Shown in pieces: positions 1 through 7,975 of a stretch of DNA of 49,433 bases. The stretch is from positions 1-49,433 of the forward strand of contig JAKSIB010000026.1 of the NCBI GenBank assembly GCA_024399065.1, given 5' to 3'. Every line of letters begins with the position of its first letter. Within the stretch, counting starts at the first letter, position 1. The notes below the pieces were generated by a model. The model was not told the DNA's origin, searched no databases, and worked only from the letters and a program-made list of their open reading frames with translations. The stretch is from Fibrobacter sp. (GTDB taxonomy: Bacteria; Fibrobacterota; Fibrobacteria; Fibrobacterales; Fibrobacteraceae). Both the position numbers and the translations under genes were made by a program.

Positions 1-82
1 AAGTGGTTTTACCGTGGTCAACGTGACCGATGGTGCCGATGTTGCAGTGCGGCTTGCTTCTGTCAAAATGTTCTTTTGCCAT
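1..82 (-). CDS. tuf: Elongation factor Tu, N-terminal fragment
   Basis: The reverse strand reads [20 protein letters not shown] followed by VDHGKTT, the start of EF-Tu with its first GTP-binding (P-loop) motif. EF-Tu carries aminoacyl-tRNA to the ribosomal A site in the cytoplasm. Only 27 codons lie inside the window; the gene continues past position 1. The start ATG is at 82-80 with GGAG a few bases upstream. It is last in a tRNA-Thr, tRNA-Tyr, tRNA-Thr, tuf transcription unit, an arrangement known from tufB operons. Confidence 0.97.
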
Positions 83-104
83 GATTCTATCTCCATTTAG
101 TGAG

Positions 105-176
<72 letters not shown>

Positions 177-216
177 ATATTCCTCATAACGAGCTCTCAT
201 GTCGTCATGAGGTTAG

Positions 217-299
217 TGGGTAGGAGTGGTTTCGAACCACTGTAGGCGTGAGCCAACGGATTTACAGTCCGTCCCCTTTAACCACTCGGGCACCTACCC
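217..299 (-). tRNA. tRNA-Tyr (anticodon GTA)
   Basis: Class II tRNA with a long variable arm. Acceptor GGGTAGG pairs perfectly with CCTACCC, and the anticodon stem ACGGA/TCCGT surrounds loop CTGTAAA, giving anticodon GTA (tyrosine). T-arm GTGGTTCGAACCAC is present. Discriminator base is A and CCA is not encoded. Second-last gene of the tRNA-tuf unit. Confidence 0.95.
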
Positions 300-308
300 A
301 TTATGTCA

Positions 309-381
309 AGCCAAAGATAGGAATCGAACCTACGACCGGCTGATTACAAATCAGCTGCTCTACCAGCTGAGCTACTTTGGC
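309..381 (-). tRNA. tRNA-Thr (anticodon TGT)
   Basis: Acceptor GCCAAAG pairs with CTTTGGC; the anticodon stem GCTGA/TCAGC encloses TTTGTAA, so the anticodon is TGT (threonine, ACA and wobble codons). CCA is not encoded. This is the first gene of the tRNA-tuf transcript; its 5' end is about 40 bp downstream of the promoter at 423-451. Confidence 0.95.
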
Positions 382-422
382 AAGTAACCCTAACATTCGC
401 GAAGAACATTAGAGTGTGCCAA

Positions 423-451
423 ATTTAATAAGAAGTACGATATCTTGTCAA
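423..451 (-). promoter_or_regulatory. Promoter of the tRNA-tuf operon
   Basis: On the minus strand a perfect -35 box TTGACA (451-446) is followed after 17 bp by TTAAAT (428-423, four of six matches to TATAAT). A transcript would begin near 415, just before tRNA-Thr(TGT). Position and strength fit a stable-RNA promoter. The rest of 382-638 is AT-rich and shows no gene. Confidence 0.7.
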
Positions 452-638
452 CGGATTTCCGCGTATTTTTCAAAAAAAATCAAATTTTTTCAATATTTAT
501 GTATACACGATAGGTTAAACAGTGTTGATAGATTGTGAATAGATGTTTTTTCGCCTACAACGGAGCAAAAGTTCATACACAACAACCAGTTACGCACACT
601 TATGTATATTAGGCAAGTATTCAATCCAAGGAGTTACC

Positions 639-1199
639 ATGCGCAAGGATCTCGGAAAGAAAGCTCTACTCTACCCCCAGCCCGTTTTGATCATCGGGAC
701 CTACAACGAAGACAAGACCCCTAATGCCATGGTGGCCGCCTGGGGATGCGTCAACGATTTCGACAAGGTGACCATCTGCATCGACAAGACCCACAAGACC
801 ATGGACAACATCAAGGCAAACAAGTGCCTGACCGTCAGCATGGCCACCGCCGCAAACATCAAGCAGCTGGACTATCTGGGTATCACCTCGGGCCACAAGG
901 TGGCGGACAAATTTGCAAAGTCCGGACTTTCCGCCGTCAAGAGCAAGAAGGTCAAGGCCCCCATCATCAAGGAGCTTCCCCTGACCTTGGAATGCAAGGT
1001 CTTGAGCTACGACGAAGAAACCGAACTGCTCTACACCCAGGTGGTGGGCGTCTCCGCCGACGAATCCATCCTGAATGCAAAAGGCAAGGTGGACATCAAG
1101 AAACTTTGCCCCCTGTGCTACGATCCCGAAGGTCACGGCTATTACGCCCTAGGCGAAAAAATCGGCAACGCCTTTAAGGACGGAAAGAGCATTAAATAG
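639..1199 (+). CDS. Flavin reductase-like domain protein
   Basis: A 186-residue cytoplasmic protein of the FMN-binding split-barrel flavin reductase (DIM6/NTAB-like) family. The N-terminal pattern with LLYPQPVLIIGTYNEDKTPN, then AMVAAWG, is typical of these enzymes, which bind FMN and often act as NAD(P)H:flavin oxidoreductases or flavoredoxins. Two cysteines occur near the C-terminus (KKLCPLCYDPEG), as in anaerobe flavoredoxin-like members. The ATG at 639 is chosen because AAGGAG lies 6 bases upstream and homology begins there, although the frame is open upstream. Substrate cannot be told from sequence. Confidence 0.85.
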   Translation: MRKDLGKKALLYPQPVLIIGTYNEDKTPNAMVAAWGCVNDFDKVTICIDKTHKTMDNIKANKCLTVSMATAANIKQLDYLGITSGHKVADKFAKSGLSAVKSKKVKAPIIKELPLTLECKVLSYDEETELLYTQVVGVSADESILNAKGKVDIKKLCPLCYDPEGHGYYALGEKIGNAFKDGKSIK

Positions 1200-1210
1200 T
1201 TTTGTTTGTC

Positions 1211-1837
1211 ATGATTAGAATACGTTCTGCAAAAGTTGAAGACGCCGCAGCGCTACAAGCAATCTACAAACCCTATGTAGAAGGCACCGCCATTACGTTT
1301 GAATACGACGCGCCCTCTGTGGAGGAATTTGCAGAGCGAATCCGCGGGACGCTGGAAAAGCACCCCTACCTGGTTCTGGAACGAACCGAAGACAACGCAG
1401 GGAACGCCGGGGCTGTCGCGAGTTCGGAATGCACCGCGGACGAAAACTGCGTAGGTTCGGAGTGCATTGCGGACGAAAATGGCGCAGATGCTGCAGAAAT
1501 TCTCGGGTACTGTTACGCCGGCGTTTTCAAGGCCAGAGCCGCCTACAGCCGCAGCGTAGAAACTTCCATCTACATCAAGATGGGCGAACACGGGAAAGGC
1601 TACGGCCGTGCCCTGTACAGCGAACTGGATCGCGAACTAAAATCTCGCGGGATTCTAAACGCCTACGCCTGCATCGCTTCGCCAAAACCTGGCAGCACCC
1701 ACCTGGACAACAGCAGCCAGAAATTCCACGAACACATGGGCTACACGCTAGTCGGTACCTTCCACGATTGCGCCTACAAATTCGGGCAATGGTACAACAT
1801 GATCTGGATGGAAAAAATGCTGGGGGAACACCGCTAA
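1211..1837 (+). CDS. GNAT family N-acetyltransferase (PAT/MnaT-like)
   Basis: About 208 residues. The start MIRIRSAKVEDAAALQAIYK, the EYDAPSVEEFAERI segment and the acetyl-CoA loop region (GEHGKGYGRALYSEL) match phosphinothricin/methionine-sulfone acetyltransferase-like GNAT enzymes. The C-terminal FHEHMGYTLVGTFHDCAYKF and WYNMIWMEK are typical of the family. Between the beta strands LVLERTE and EILGYCYAG, where relatives have a short turn, there is an extra segment of about 30 residues built on two 11-residue repeats (SSECTADENCV, GSECIADENGA). An alternative TTG start lies 9 bases upstream. No clear Shine-Dalgarno is visible. The 3' end is 3 bases from the convergent HAD gene. Confidence 0.88.
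   Translation: MIRIRSAKVEDAAALQAIYKPYVEGTAITFEYDAPSVEEFAERIRGTLEKHPYLVLERTEDNAGNAGAVASSECTADENCVGSECIADENGADAAEILGYCYAGVFKARAAYSRSVETSIYIKMGEHGKGYGRALYSELDRELKSRGILNAYACIASPKPGSTHLDNSSQKFHEHMGYTLVGTFHDCAYKFGQWYNMIWMEKMLGEHR
1422..1487 (+). repeat. In-frame 33-bp tandem repeat inside the GNAT gene
   Basis: Two imperfect copies of a 33-bp unit (1422-1454, 1455-1487), both beginning GTTCGGA and containing GCGGACGAAAA, keep the frame and produce the two 11-residue Cys/Asp/Glu-rich repeats in the acetyltransferase. Confidence 0.8.
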
Positions 1838-1840
1838 TTT

Positions 1841-2539
1841 CTAGAAGCATTCTTCCATAACTTCTGGCAGTTCGCTAAAGTTACGGAGAACGGCGGCAGG
1901 TTTGTTGGCTGTGCCGAAACCGTAAGCCGCGTGGATAAAGGGAATGCCCGCAAAATTTGCAGCAGTTTCATCGCCGAGAGTGTCGCCTACATAAACTGCA
2001 TTTGGCACGAAGTTCGCGTCGGCGACAGTTGCATCGCAATAATCGGTAGCGGCTCCGTTACAATCGGCACCGGCGCACAAGCCGTTTCGTTCACAGATGG
2101 CCTTGATGTTTTCGCCCTTGCTTTTGCCAGTGCGTCCGGACATTTCAAAATCCTTGAAGTACTTCTGCAAATCGCAGGATTCCAGGAACGCCTCGATGTA
2201 CCCGCAAGGACAATTGCTGACAATGAACAATTCGTATTTTGCGAAAAGCAGTTCAAGTGTTGCGCGGTCCAAAAACAGCGGCGCACCGTGTTCTTTCAGG
2301 TAGTCGCAATGGGCCACGGCACACTGATTCATAATGTCTTCGCGGCGTGACTTTTCCATGTCCGGGAAATAAATTGCGCTGATTTCCTGAAGGTTCTTCC
2401 CCATCACATTTCGCAGGTCATCTTCAGAAATCACCTTGCCCGTATTGTTCTTCTGGAACACCTGATTCCATATCAGCGTCAAGGGAGCAACAGTATCCCA
2501 GAGGGTTCCATCAAGATCAAAAATTACAGCTTTAGGCAT
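1841..2539 (-). CDS. HAD superfamily phosphatase (phosphoglycolate phosphatase-like)
   Basis: Contains the HAD motifs in order: DLDGTLWD near the N-terminus (nucleophile and acid/base Asp), IVSNC (motif II), a conserved Lys in GRTGKSKGENI, and VGDTLGDE (motif IV). The helical cap lies between motifs I and II. About 232 residues, roughly the family size. A 25-30-residue Cys/Ala/Asp-rich stretch (starting NGLCAGADCNG) sits just before motif IV, where homologues have a short linker. ATG 2539 is preferred; GTG 2545 is an alternative. The substrate is unknown: small phosphorylated metabolites are usual for this group. Confidence 0.88.
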   Translation of the reverse strand: MPKAVIFDLDGTLWDTVAPLTLIWNQVFQKNNTGKVISEDDLRNVMGKNLQEISAIYFPDMEKSRREDIMNQCAVAHCDYLKEHGAPLFLDRATLELLFAKYELFIVSNCPCGYIEAFLESCDLQKYFKDFEMSGRTGKSKGENIKAICERNGLCAGADCNGAATDYCDATVADANFVPNAVYVGDTLGDETAANFAGIPFIHAAYGFGTANKPAAVLRNFSELPEVMEECF

Positions 2540-2553
2540 GGACACAAATTTAA

Positions 2554-3633
2554 TTATTGCTGCTGCCCCATGGCGTTAAAGTCTTTTTCGTTCTTGAAAT
2601 ATTTTGGGGTTTCGCCGGGGCGCTTGGCACTGCGTTTGCCGACGTAATCACCAGCACGATTGTCGCTACGATTTCCGTCGCGATTATTGGAAAGCGCAGG
2701 CTTAATAGCCGACGAGCCGTCCTCCGGCGACACCACGTCTCCGCCAGATGCGCCAGGCTTCGCGTTCGCCACGGGAATGGAATCCGTGGAAACTACAAAG
2801 TTATCATAGCGCACGAACACGTCGTTAGCGGGAGCCCAGCTATCGTCGCTTCCGCCATGGAATGTAGAGAGGTAGAACATGTCAATTTTCTGGTCCTGGA
2901 AATCACGCAACCGCAAAGTATCCAAGTCCAGGGAAAGTTCACCGTCGAACCAACTTTGCACAACGCCATTCTTGTCGCCCGAACCTTCCGTAGTTACAGA
3001 ATTCATGACCACGCGGGTCACCACATGATGCCACTGCCCCGGCACAAAATGTTTTTGCTCCGCAGTCTCGCCCAGGTTCCATTTGGCGTCATCACCGTAA
3101 GTACTGCCCTGGTCCACAAAGTAGAGGTATTGCACCACGGCACCATCCGTACGCCACATGATGCGAGCGCTCCAGCCGTCGCCTACAGAGGGGCGATTTC
3201 CGCCAGTGTAGCATTTGCCGCCGCAAAGCCCAGGCAACTTGCCGCCTTTCACAAATTCAAAACCAGGCTCGAACTGAATATCGTACGCCACCCACATTTC
3301 TTCTGCAGAAACATCGAGCGGCTGCTTCACCTGCCCGGCGCAGGCGGGGCGCTCACCCTCGTCATTGGGCCCTACGCAACCCTTGGGGTACTTCAGCTGC
3401 AGAACCATTCCGTGCTCTTCATCGTCCTGCACAATCTTTGCATTCTGACCACCGTTCTGTTCCATGGCATACCAGCTGGAAACTCCCGCCTTTTTAGGGA
3501 AGTCCTCCTGGGCCATCTTATCGGTGTACTGGCCCGCAGCACGATTTTCAAAATCCGCAGAAAACACCACATCGGCAAAAGACACCGAAGTGCAAGCCAA
3601 AGCCATTGCGAAAATTCCACGAGCTAAGTTCAT
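2554..3633 (-). CDS. Secreted polysaccharide lyase family 14-like protein
   Basis: A signal peptide (MNLARGIFAMALACTSVSFA) is followed by a beta-sandwich-type domain. The signature GFEFVKGGKLPGLCGGKCYT, then SARIMWRTDG and VVQYLYFVDQ, resembles PL14-type lyases and related fungal/bacterial polysaccharide lyases (alginate or glucuronan lyases). The last 70 or so residues are a basic, Asn/Arg/Lys-rich tail that looks disordered. The chosen ATG has GAGG 8 bases upstream (TTG 3645 is the extended alternative). Cleavage of uronic-acid polysaccharide is inferred from the motif; the substrate is not known. It is followed after 14 bases by the HAD gene in the same direction. Confidence 0.72.
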   Translation of the reverse strand: MNLARGIFAMALACTSVSFADVVFSADFENRAAGQYTDKMAQEDFPKKAGVSSWYAMEQNGGQNAKIVQDDEEHGMVLQLKYPKGCVGPNDEGERPACAGQVKQPLDVSAEEMWVAYDIQFEPGFEFVKGGKLPGLCGGKCYTGGNRPSVGDGWSARIMWRTDGAVVQYLYFVDQGSTYGDDAKWNLGETAEQKHFVPGQWHHVVTRVVMNSVTTEGSGDKNGVVQSWFDGELSLDLDTLRLRDFQDQKIDMFYLSTFHGGSDDSWAPANDVFVRYDNFVVSTDSIPVANAKPGASGGDVVSPEDGSSAIKPALSNNRDGNRSDNRAGDYVGKRSAKRPGETPKYFKNEKDFNAMGQQQ

Positions 3634-3720
3634 AACGGGCCTCAAAAAGAAATGCAGACTCTATTGAAAATACATTCTTTTAGGGAGATATGAATACATA
3701 TTGCGCCCTTATGAATAGAC

Positions 3721-3746
3721 AAAAAGCCTCCCTCAAGGGGAGGCTT
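3721..3746 (-). terminator. Rho-independent terminator after the lipoprotein gene
   Basis: Stem AAGCCTCCC (3724-3732) / GGGAGGCTT (3738-3746) with a 5-base loop. On the minus strand it is followed by five T. It separates the gene at 3768-4415 from the PL14-like gene. Confidence 0.85.
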
Positions 3747-3767
3747 CTTTAACGAACAATCGTAAGC

Positions 3768-4415
3768 TTAGCGAAGACCTTTCTTCTTGTAGTAGTACAG
3801 TTTCAGCTGGCCTATGGTCTGATCTTCTGTGGATTCCACCTTGATGTCGGTTGCAAAGAACGGATAGATTTCATTGTCGCTATCCTTTGCGATGTACCAA
3901 GTTCCATCGGTTGCACCGAATATAGAGCTGCTGATTTCCGTATCTTCGTTGATTTCGAACATGCTCTTGCATACGGGAGTTTCTTCCGGCAGGGTGCCGG
4001 TCTTCAGGCCGGTGCTTAAGTCGGCTTCGTAGACAGAAAGAAGCATGCTCCTTTCAAACATGACGGTATCGACATCAACGCGAAGCTCCAGGTGCTTGGG
4101 AATTTCGCCACCAGTCTTGAGGCTAATGGACTGCTGCGTATCGGAGTTGATATCATTGGTCAGGATTGCAGAATCCAGCACCATTTCAATGCAGCGTGAA
4201 GAGGAAGACGCAACGACGGAAGAGGACGACTTGGCAGAAGAGGAAGATCCCGGTTCAGTTGATTCGTCAGCATCATCTTTTTGGTCATCGTCCTTTTGGA
4301 TATCTTCGGAAATTTCATCGTCACTGGTACCAGAAGAACTATCGTCACCACAGGCGATAAGACCGAAGCCTGCCGCAAAAATGGCGGACCCTAGGAGAAT
4401 TTTTTTGAAGTTCAT
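3768..4415 (-). CDS. Lipoprotein with serine-rich linker, unknown function
   Basis: Starts with a lipoprotein signal (MNFKKILLGSAIFAAGFG then lipobox LIAC at about residue 22), so the mature protein should be lipid-anchored. Residues about 23-75 are a low-complexity acidic and serine-rich linker (DDQKDDADES, then three SSSS runs), the kind of linker common in Fibrobacter envelope proteins. The remaining 140 residues form a globular domain with no family I recognise. It has its own terminator downstream and is divergent from the xylanase gene, from which it is separated by 251 bp. Confidence 0.8.
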   Translation of the reverse strand: MNFKKILLGSAIFAAGFGLIACGDDSSSGTSDDEISEDIQKDDDQKDDADESTEPGSSSSAKSSSSVVASSSSRCIEMVLDSAILTNDINSDTQQSISLKTGGEIPKHLELRVDVDTVMFERSMLLSVYEADLSTGLKTGTLPEETPVCKSMFEINEDTEISSSIFGATDGTWYIAKDSDNEIYPFFATDIKVESTEDQTIGQLKLYYYKKKGLR

Positions 4416-4555
4416 ATAGTATTCCTTTTTATGTACACAATTGTTTACACAACTGCACTCCCTAGAAATATTCTAAAAAATGTCGAATTGACCACGGCCA
4501 TATTTGAAATAAGTAAAAAAACGCATTGTACTAGTTTCTTTTAAGCAATCCCACC

Positions 4556-4576
4556 TTATGGATATTTTATCCATAA
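4556..4576. promoter_or_regulatory. Perfect 9-bp palindrome upstream of the xylanase gene
   Basis: TTATGGATA, a three-base spacer, then TATCCATAA: a perfect inverted repeat in the divergent region between the lipoprotein and xylanase genes, about 90 bp before the xylanase start. Size and symmetry suit a dimeric regulator site; no regulator can be assigned. Confidence 0.45.
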
Positions 4577-4594
4577 AACGTATTTTGCCTCCTA

Positions 4595-4658
4595 TATAAA
4601 TTATTCCAACTGGAAATAGTTTTAGCCATGGTGTTATGGAAATTATTCCATATTGAGG
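4595..4658 (+). promoter_or_regulatory. Xylanase promoter/leader with TTCCA-type inverted repeats
   Basis: TATAAA at 4595-4600 could be a -10 box, though no good -35 is visible. Just downstream are two small inverted repeats with the same arms: TTCCA/TGGAA at 4604-4615 and TGGAA/TTCCA at 4637-4650. The second lies immediately before the GAGG ribosome-binding site at 4655-4658, so it could act in the RNA or as a repressor site. Function is inferred only from placement. Confidence 0.35.
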
Positions 4659-4666
4659 ATGGTTAT

Positions 4667-6535
4667 ATGAAAAAGTCTCTTTCCAGTTTTGCTTCTGGCC
4701 TTGCTCTGGCTGCAGCTTGTTCTGTACCGGTCTTTGCAGGTCCCGGCCTTGCCGATGGTGCCGCAAAGTTCGTAGGCAACATTACTCAGTCTAACACAGC
4801 CCCTGGCCCCAACGATGAATATACCAAGCTGTGGAACCAAGCCACGGCCGAAAACGGCTGTAAGTGGGGTTCCATCGAAGGTACCCGCGGCAGGTTCAAC
4901 TGGGCAGGCTGCGACGCCGCCTACAACTGGGCCAAGAACAATGGCGGCCACTTCAAGTTCCACGCCCTCCTTTGGGGCGGTCAGTACCCCGGCTGGCTCG
5001 AAAGCCTGAGTGTCGATGAAACCAAGAAGGCTATTACCACCTGGTTCGACGCTGTCAAGGAACACTATCCTGATATCGAAATGATCGACGTGGCTAACGA
5101 AGCAATTCGTACCGGCAATGGGCAGTATCATTCCGGTTACACCAGAACCAAGATTATCCCTGCACTGGGGGGCGATAACAACGGCGATTACCAGTTCTTG
5201 ACTACCGCATTCAAGATGGCACGTGAACGCTGGCCCAAGGCAATCCTTATTTATAACGACTATAACACCATCCAGTGGCATGTGGACCAGGGTATCAACC
5301 TGATCAACACTATCCGCAAGAATGGCGCTCCGGTCGACGCCTACGGCCTCCAGGCACACGACCTGATGAGCACCGGCGGTGGCTACAACGGCACCGGTGG
5401 CGGCGGCAACTGCCTGAACTACAATACCTTCGTTTCTACCATGCAGAAGATCCACAAGGAAACCAACAACTTCCCGGTGATCATCTCCGAATACGACGTC
5501 CCGTCTACCGACGATGGCATTCAGAAACAGTGCGTCAGCGAACAGGTCAAGTACTGGATGGAAGACCCCTATGTGGCCGGCATTACCTTCTGGGGTTACA
5601 TCTATGGCCGTACCTGGCTGGACTGTAACGGTACCGCCAGCGGCTGCTCCGGCTTGATCAGGAACGGTCAGGACCGCCCGGCAATGACCTGGCTCAAGGA
5701 ATATCTGGCAAATAACAAGGGCGTGAACACCACCGGTCTTCCTACCGGCGAAACCAGGGAACCGGAACCGCAGACTCCGTTCAAGGGCACAATCGCCATT
5801 CCGGGCAAGATCGAAGCTGAAAACTTCGACGTTCCGGGTATCGGCTCTGGAAACGATTCTTACAGCGTTGGAAGTTCCGGCCACGGCAACTCCGACTACC
5901 GTAAGGACGAAGCCCCTAACCTCTACAAGGGTGCCACTGGTGTTGTCATCGGCTACAATAGCGAAGGCAACTGGTACGAATACACTGTAGACGTGAAGGC
6001 AACCGGCACCTACACCATGTATGCCGCAGTCGCTTCTGCAAATAACACCTCCGGCTTCAAGCTCTCCATTGACGGCGAAGACATTACCAAGTCTATCTCT
6101 GTTCCCCAGGCAGCTTCTGGCGAGGAAAACTATAGCGACTACAACAAGGTCAGCGCCGATGTGAACCTTACCCAAGGCAAGCACATTCTTCGCCTCACCG
6201 TAACAGGATCCTGGTTCGACATTGACTACATGACCTTCGTTGCCAAGGGCGAAACAGATCCGGAACCCATCGCAAAGTCTTCCAGCTCCGCCGAACAGCC
6301 GGCAAGCAGCGATGACAAGGCATCTATCGGCCCGAGCCTCGAATTCGAATACGCAACCCGTCAGGACTTCGACATCTTCGACATGCAGGGCGCTTTCATG
6401 GGCCGCATCGGAGCATACAGCTTCGGCCAGGCAATCTCCTTCATCAAGGATAGCGACGTCAAGTTTGCAAAGGGCGTTTACTATCTCCGTTGCAAGAGCA
6501 CCAAGCAGATGATGACTTTCAGCCTCACCGAATAA
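4667..6535 (+). CDS. Secreted GH10 endo-xylanase with CBM6 and C-terminal sorting-type domain
   Basis: 622 residues. Signal peptide about 1-24, ending VFAGP. GH10 catalytic domain about 30-360: acid/base Glu145 in DVANEA, nucleophile Glu275 in IISEYDV, plus YNDYNT, YGLQAHD and FWGY motifs. A CBM6 follows at about 378-525 (IEAENFD start, GNWYEYTVDV, FDIDYMTF end), then a Ser-rich linker and a terminal domain (about 570-622, FDIFDMQGAFMGR to GVYYLRC) resembling the C-terminal secretion/attachment domains of gliding and Fibrobacter proteins. It should hydrolyse internal beta-1,4 bonds of xylan outside the cell. ATG 4667 is set by GAGG at 4655 and the signal peptide. Monocistronic, with its own terminator. 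Confidence 0.96.
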   Translation: MKKSLSSFASGLALAAACSVPVFAGPGLADGAAKFVGNITQSNTAPGPNDEYTKLWNQATAENGCKWGSIEGTRGRFNWAGCDAAYNWAKNNGGHFKFHALLWGGQYPGWLESLSVDETKKAITTWFDAVKEHYPDIEMIDVANEAIRTGNGQYHSGYTRTKIIPALGGDNNGDYQFLTTAFKMARERWPKAILIYNDYNTIQWHVDQGINLINTIRKNGAPVDAYGLQAHDLMSTGGGYNGTGGGGNCLNYNTFVSTMQKIHKETNNFPVIISEYDVPSTDDGIQKQCVSEQVKYWMEDPYVAGITFWGYIYGRTWLDCNGTASGCSGLIRNGQDRPAMTWLKEYLANNKGVNTTGLPTGETREPEPQTPFKGTIAIPGKIEAENFDVPGIGSGNDSYSVGSSGHGNSDYRKDEAPNLYKGATGVVIGYNSEGNWYEYTVDVKATGTYTMYAAVASANNTSGFKLSIDGEDITKSISVPQAASGEENYSDYNKVSADVNLTQGKHILRLTVTGSWFDIDYMTFVAKGETDPEPIAKSSSSAEQPASSDDKASIGPSLEFEYATRQDFDIFDMQGAFMGRIGAYSFGQAISFIKDSDVKFAKGVYYLRCKSTKQMMTFSLTE

Positions 6536-6563
6536 TACGAAATTAAAACACACCCAAAACTAG

Positions 6564-6594
6564 GCTCCCGGACTTTTCTCCGGGGGCTTTTTTT
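6564..6594 (+). terminator. Rho-independent terminator of the xylanase gene
   Basis: Stem GCTCCCGGA (6564-6572) / TCCGGGGGC (6579-6587) with a 6-base loop, followed by seven T. Confidence 0.92.
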
Positions 6595-6650
6595 GTCAGC
6601 TAATCATTTCCTTGAATAAACTTTGTTCTAGAACGAACTAATTTTTATTC

Positions 6651-7937
6651 ATGCCTAAACGTACTGGTGTAGCGGACTTGCCTTTGCATACGGGGACTGT
6701 TCCCCGTTGGCTTGCGGACCGTATGCGTGACTTGGGCAGGCTCATTGCCGAATCCATCGTGGAGAATTACGGCAAGAGGGAATTCCTGGTGCGTTTAAGC
6801 GACCCGCTGTGGTTTCAGTCCTTCGGGGCGGTCATGGGCATGGACTGGCATTCCTCGGGAATTACCACCAGCGTGATGTACGCCCTGAAGCGTGGGCTGA
6901 ACCCGATTGCAAGGGACCTTGGGATTTATGTGTGCGGCGGACGCGGAAAATTCTCACGGGAGACGCCAAACGAATTGCTGCAGATTGCGGACAAGACCGG
7001 CGTGGACGGGTATTACCTGAAGCGCACCAGTTGCCTTTGCGCCAAGGTGGACAACACTGCCGTTCAGGACGGTTTCCAGCTTTACCAGCATAATTTTATC
7101 GTGACGGATGAGGGCGACTGGGCGGTGGTTCAGCAGGGCATGAACACGGATGCCAGGGCAGCACGACGTTACCACTGGTGTTCCTCCAGCTTGCGGTCTT
7201 TTGTGGAAGAGCCCCACGCCGGCGTGGTGGGCGAAAACCGCGGGCAGATTCTGAACTTGACTCATCAGGATGCAGGCGTGACACGCAGTTCCATTCTGGA
7301 GTTGACTCACGAAAATCCCGACAGGATGATGCGTGAGATACAGCAGATTGTGGCTCCCAATTCTTCTGTCATTGTTTCGCCCCAAATGGATCTGTTCGCA
7401 CCGCCGGAGAGTGCACAGCCCCTTATTATAAATCCATCGCGCGACCCTATCGTCGCAAATTCATCCCGCGACTGCATTATGCCCAGCCGTCACGAAGTCC
7501 GTGCCGAAGACGTCGACTTGAAGCGCCTCGGTGGAGTTCTTGCCACCGCCTACGAATCGGACCCCAAGGATTTCGAAAGCCTTTTGCTTACGCCGGGACT
7601 TGGCCCCCGCACGTTGCAGTCATTGACACTTGTAAGCGAAGTGATTAACGGAATGCCGTCCCGTTTTAGGGACCCCGCCCGCTATTCCTTCGCCCACGGC
7701 GGAAAGGACGGCCACCCCTTCCCTGTTCCCACCCGCGTTTACGACGAATCCATCCGCGTTTTAAAAGGCGCCATCGAGCACGCCAAAATCGGCGACCGCG
7801 AAAAGATGGATTGCCTCAACCGCCTTCACGCAACGCAACTTGCCATTGAAAAAGACTGCGAACCTCTCGCCGACTTCGACAAAACTATAGAACACGAAAA
7901 ATCCCACTCGCAAGAGTGGGGCGGAAGAACGGTTTAA
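6651..7937 (+). CDS. DUF763 domain protein
   Basis: 428 residues. The N-terminus (KRTGVADLPLHTGTVPRWLA) and the region through GRGKFSRETPNELL match the DUF763 family, found mainly in archaea and thermophilic or anaerobic bacteria, with no established function. Cysteines and histidines are scattered (CLCAK, YHWCSSS) but no catalytic signature is evident. Residues about 300-400 contain a helical LLLTPGLGPRTLQSL motif resembling a helix-hairpin-helix DNA-binding element, as DUF763 proteins often show. No signal peptide, so cytoplasmic. Neighbours are fibre-degradation genes, but nothing links it to them functionally. Confidence 0.85.
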   Translation: MPKRTGVADLPLHTGTVPRWLADRMRDLGRLIAESIVENYGKREFLVRLSDPLWFQSFGAVMGMDWHSSGITTSVMYALKRGLNPIARDLGIYVCGGRGKFSRETPNELLQIADKTGVDGYYLKRTSCLCAKVDNTAVQDGFQLYQHNFIVTDEGDWAVVQQGMNTDARAARRYHWCSSSLRSFVEEPHAGVVGENRGQILNLTHQDAGVTRSSILELTHENPDRMMREIQQIVAPNSSVIVSPQMDLFAPPESAQPLIINPSRDPIVANSSRDCIMPSRHEVRAEDVDLKRLGGVLATAYESDPKDFESLLLTPGLGPRTLQSLTLVSEVINGMPSRFRDPARYSFAHGGKDGHPFPVPTRVYDESIRVLKGAIEHAKIGDREKMDCLNRLHATQLAIEKDCEPLADFDKTIEHEKSHSQEWGGRTV

Positions 7938-7942
7938 TGGAG

Positions 7943-7963
7943 ATCCCGGGTCTAGCCCGGGAT
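7943..7963. repeat. CCCGGG hairpin, candidate dispersed repeat/terminator
   Basis: ATCCCGGG, loop TCTAG, CCCGGGAT: a perfect 8-bp stem between the convergent DUF763 and FISUMP genes, followed by GACATTAAAA. A related but weaker form (CCGGAATCAAGTCCGGGATGA) sits at 20702-20722 and 25730-25750, so this looks like one member of a small dispersed hairpin family that may also end transcription. Confidence 0.55.
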
Positions 7964-7975
7964 GACATTAAAAAG

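Noticed and set aside
4643-6553. A 636-codon open frame on the minus strand opposite the xylanase gene
   Set aside because: Composition is typical of an antisense shadow (Val/Gly/Ala-rich, no domain), while the plus-strand protein has a full GH10-CBM6 architecture.
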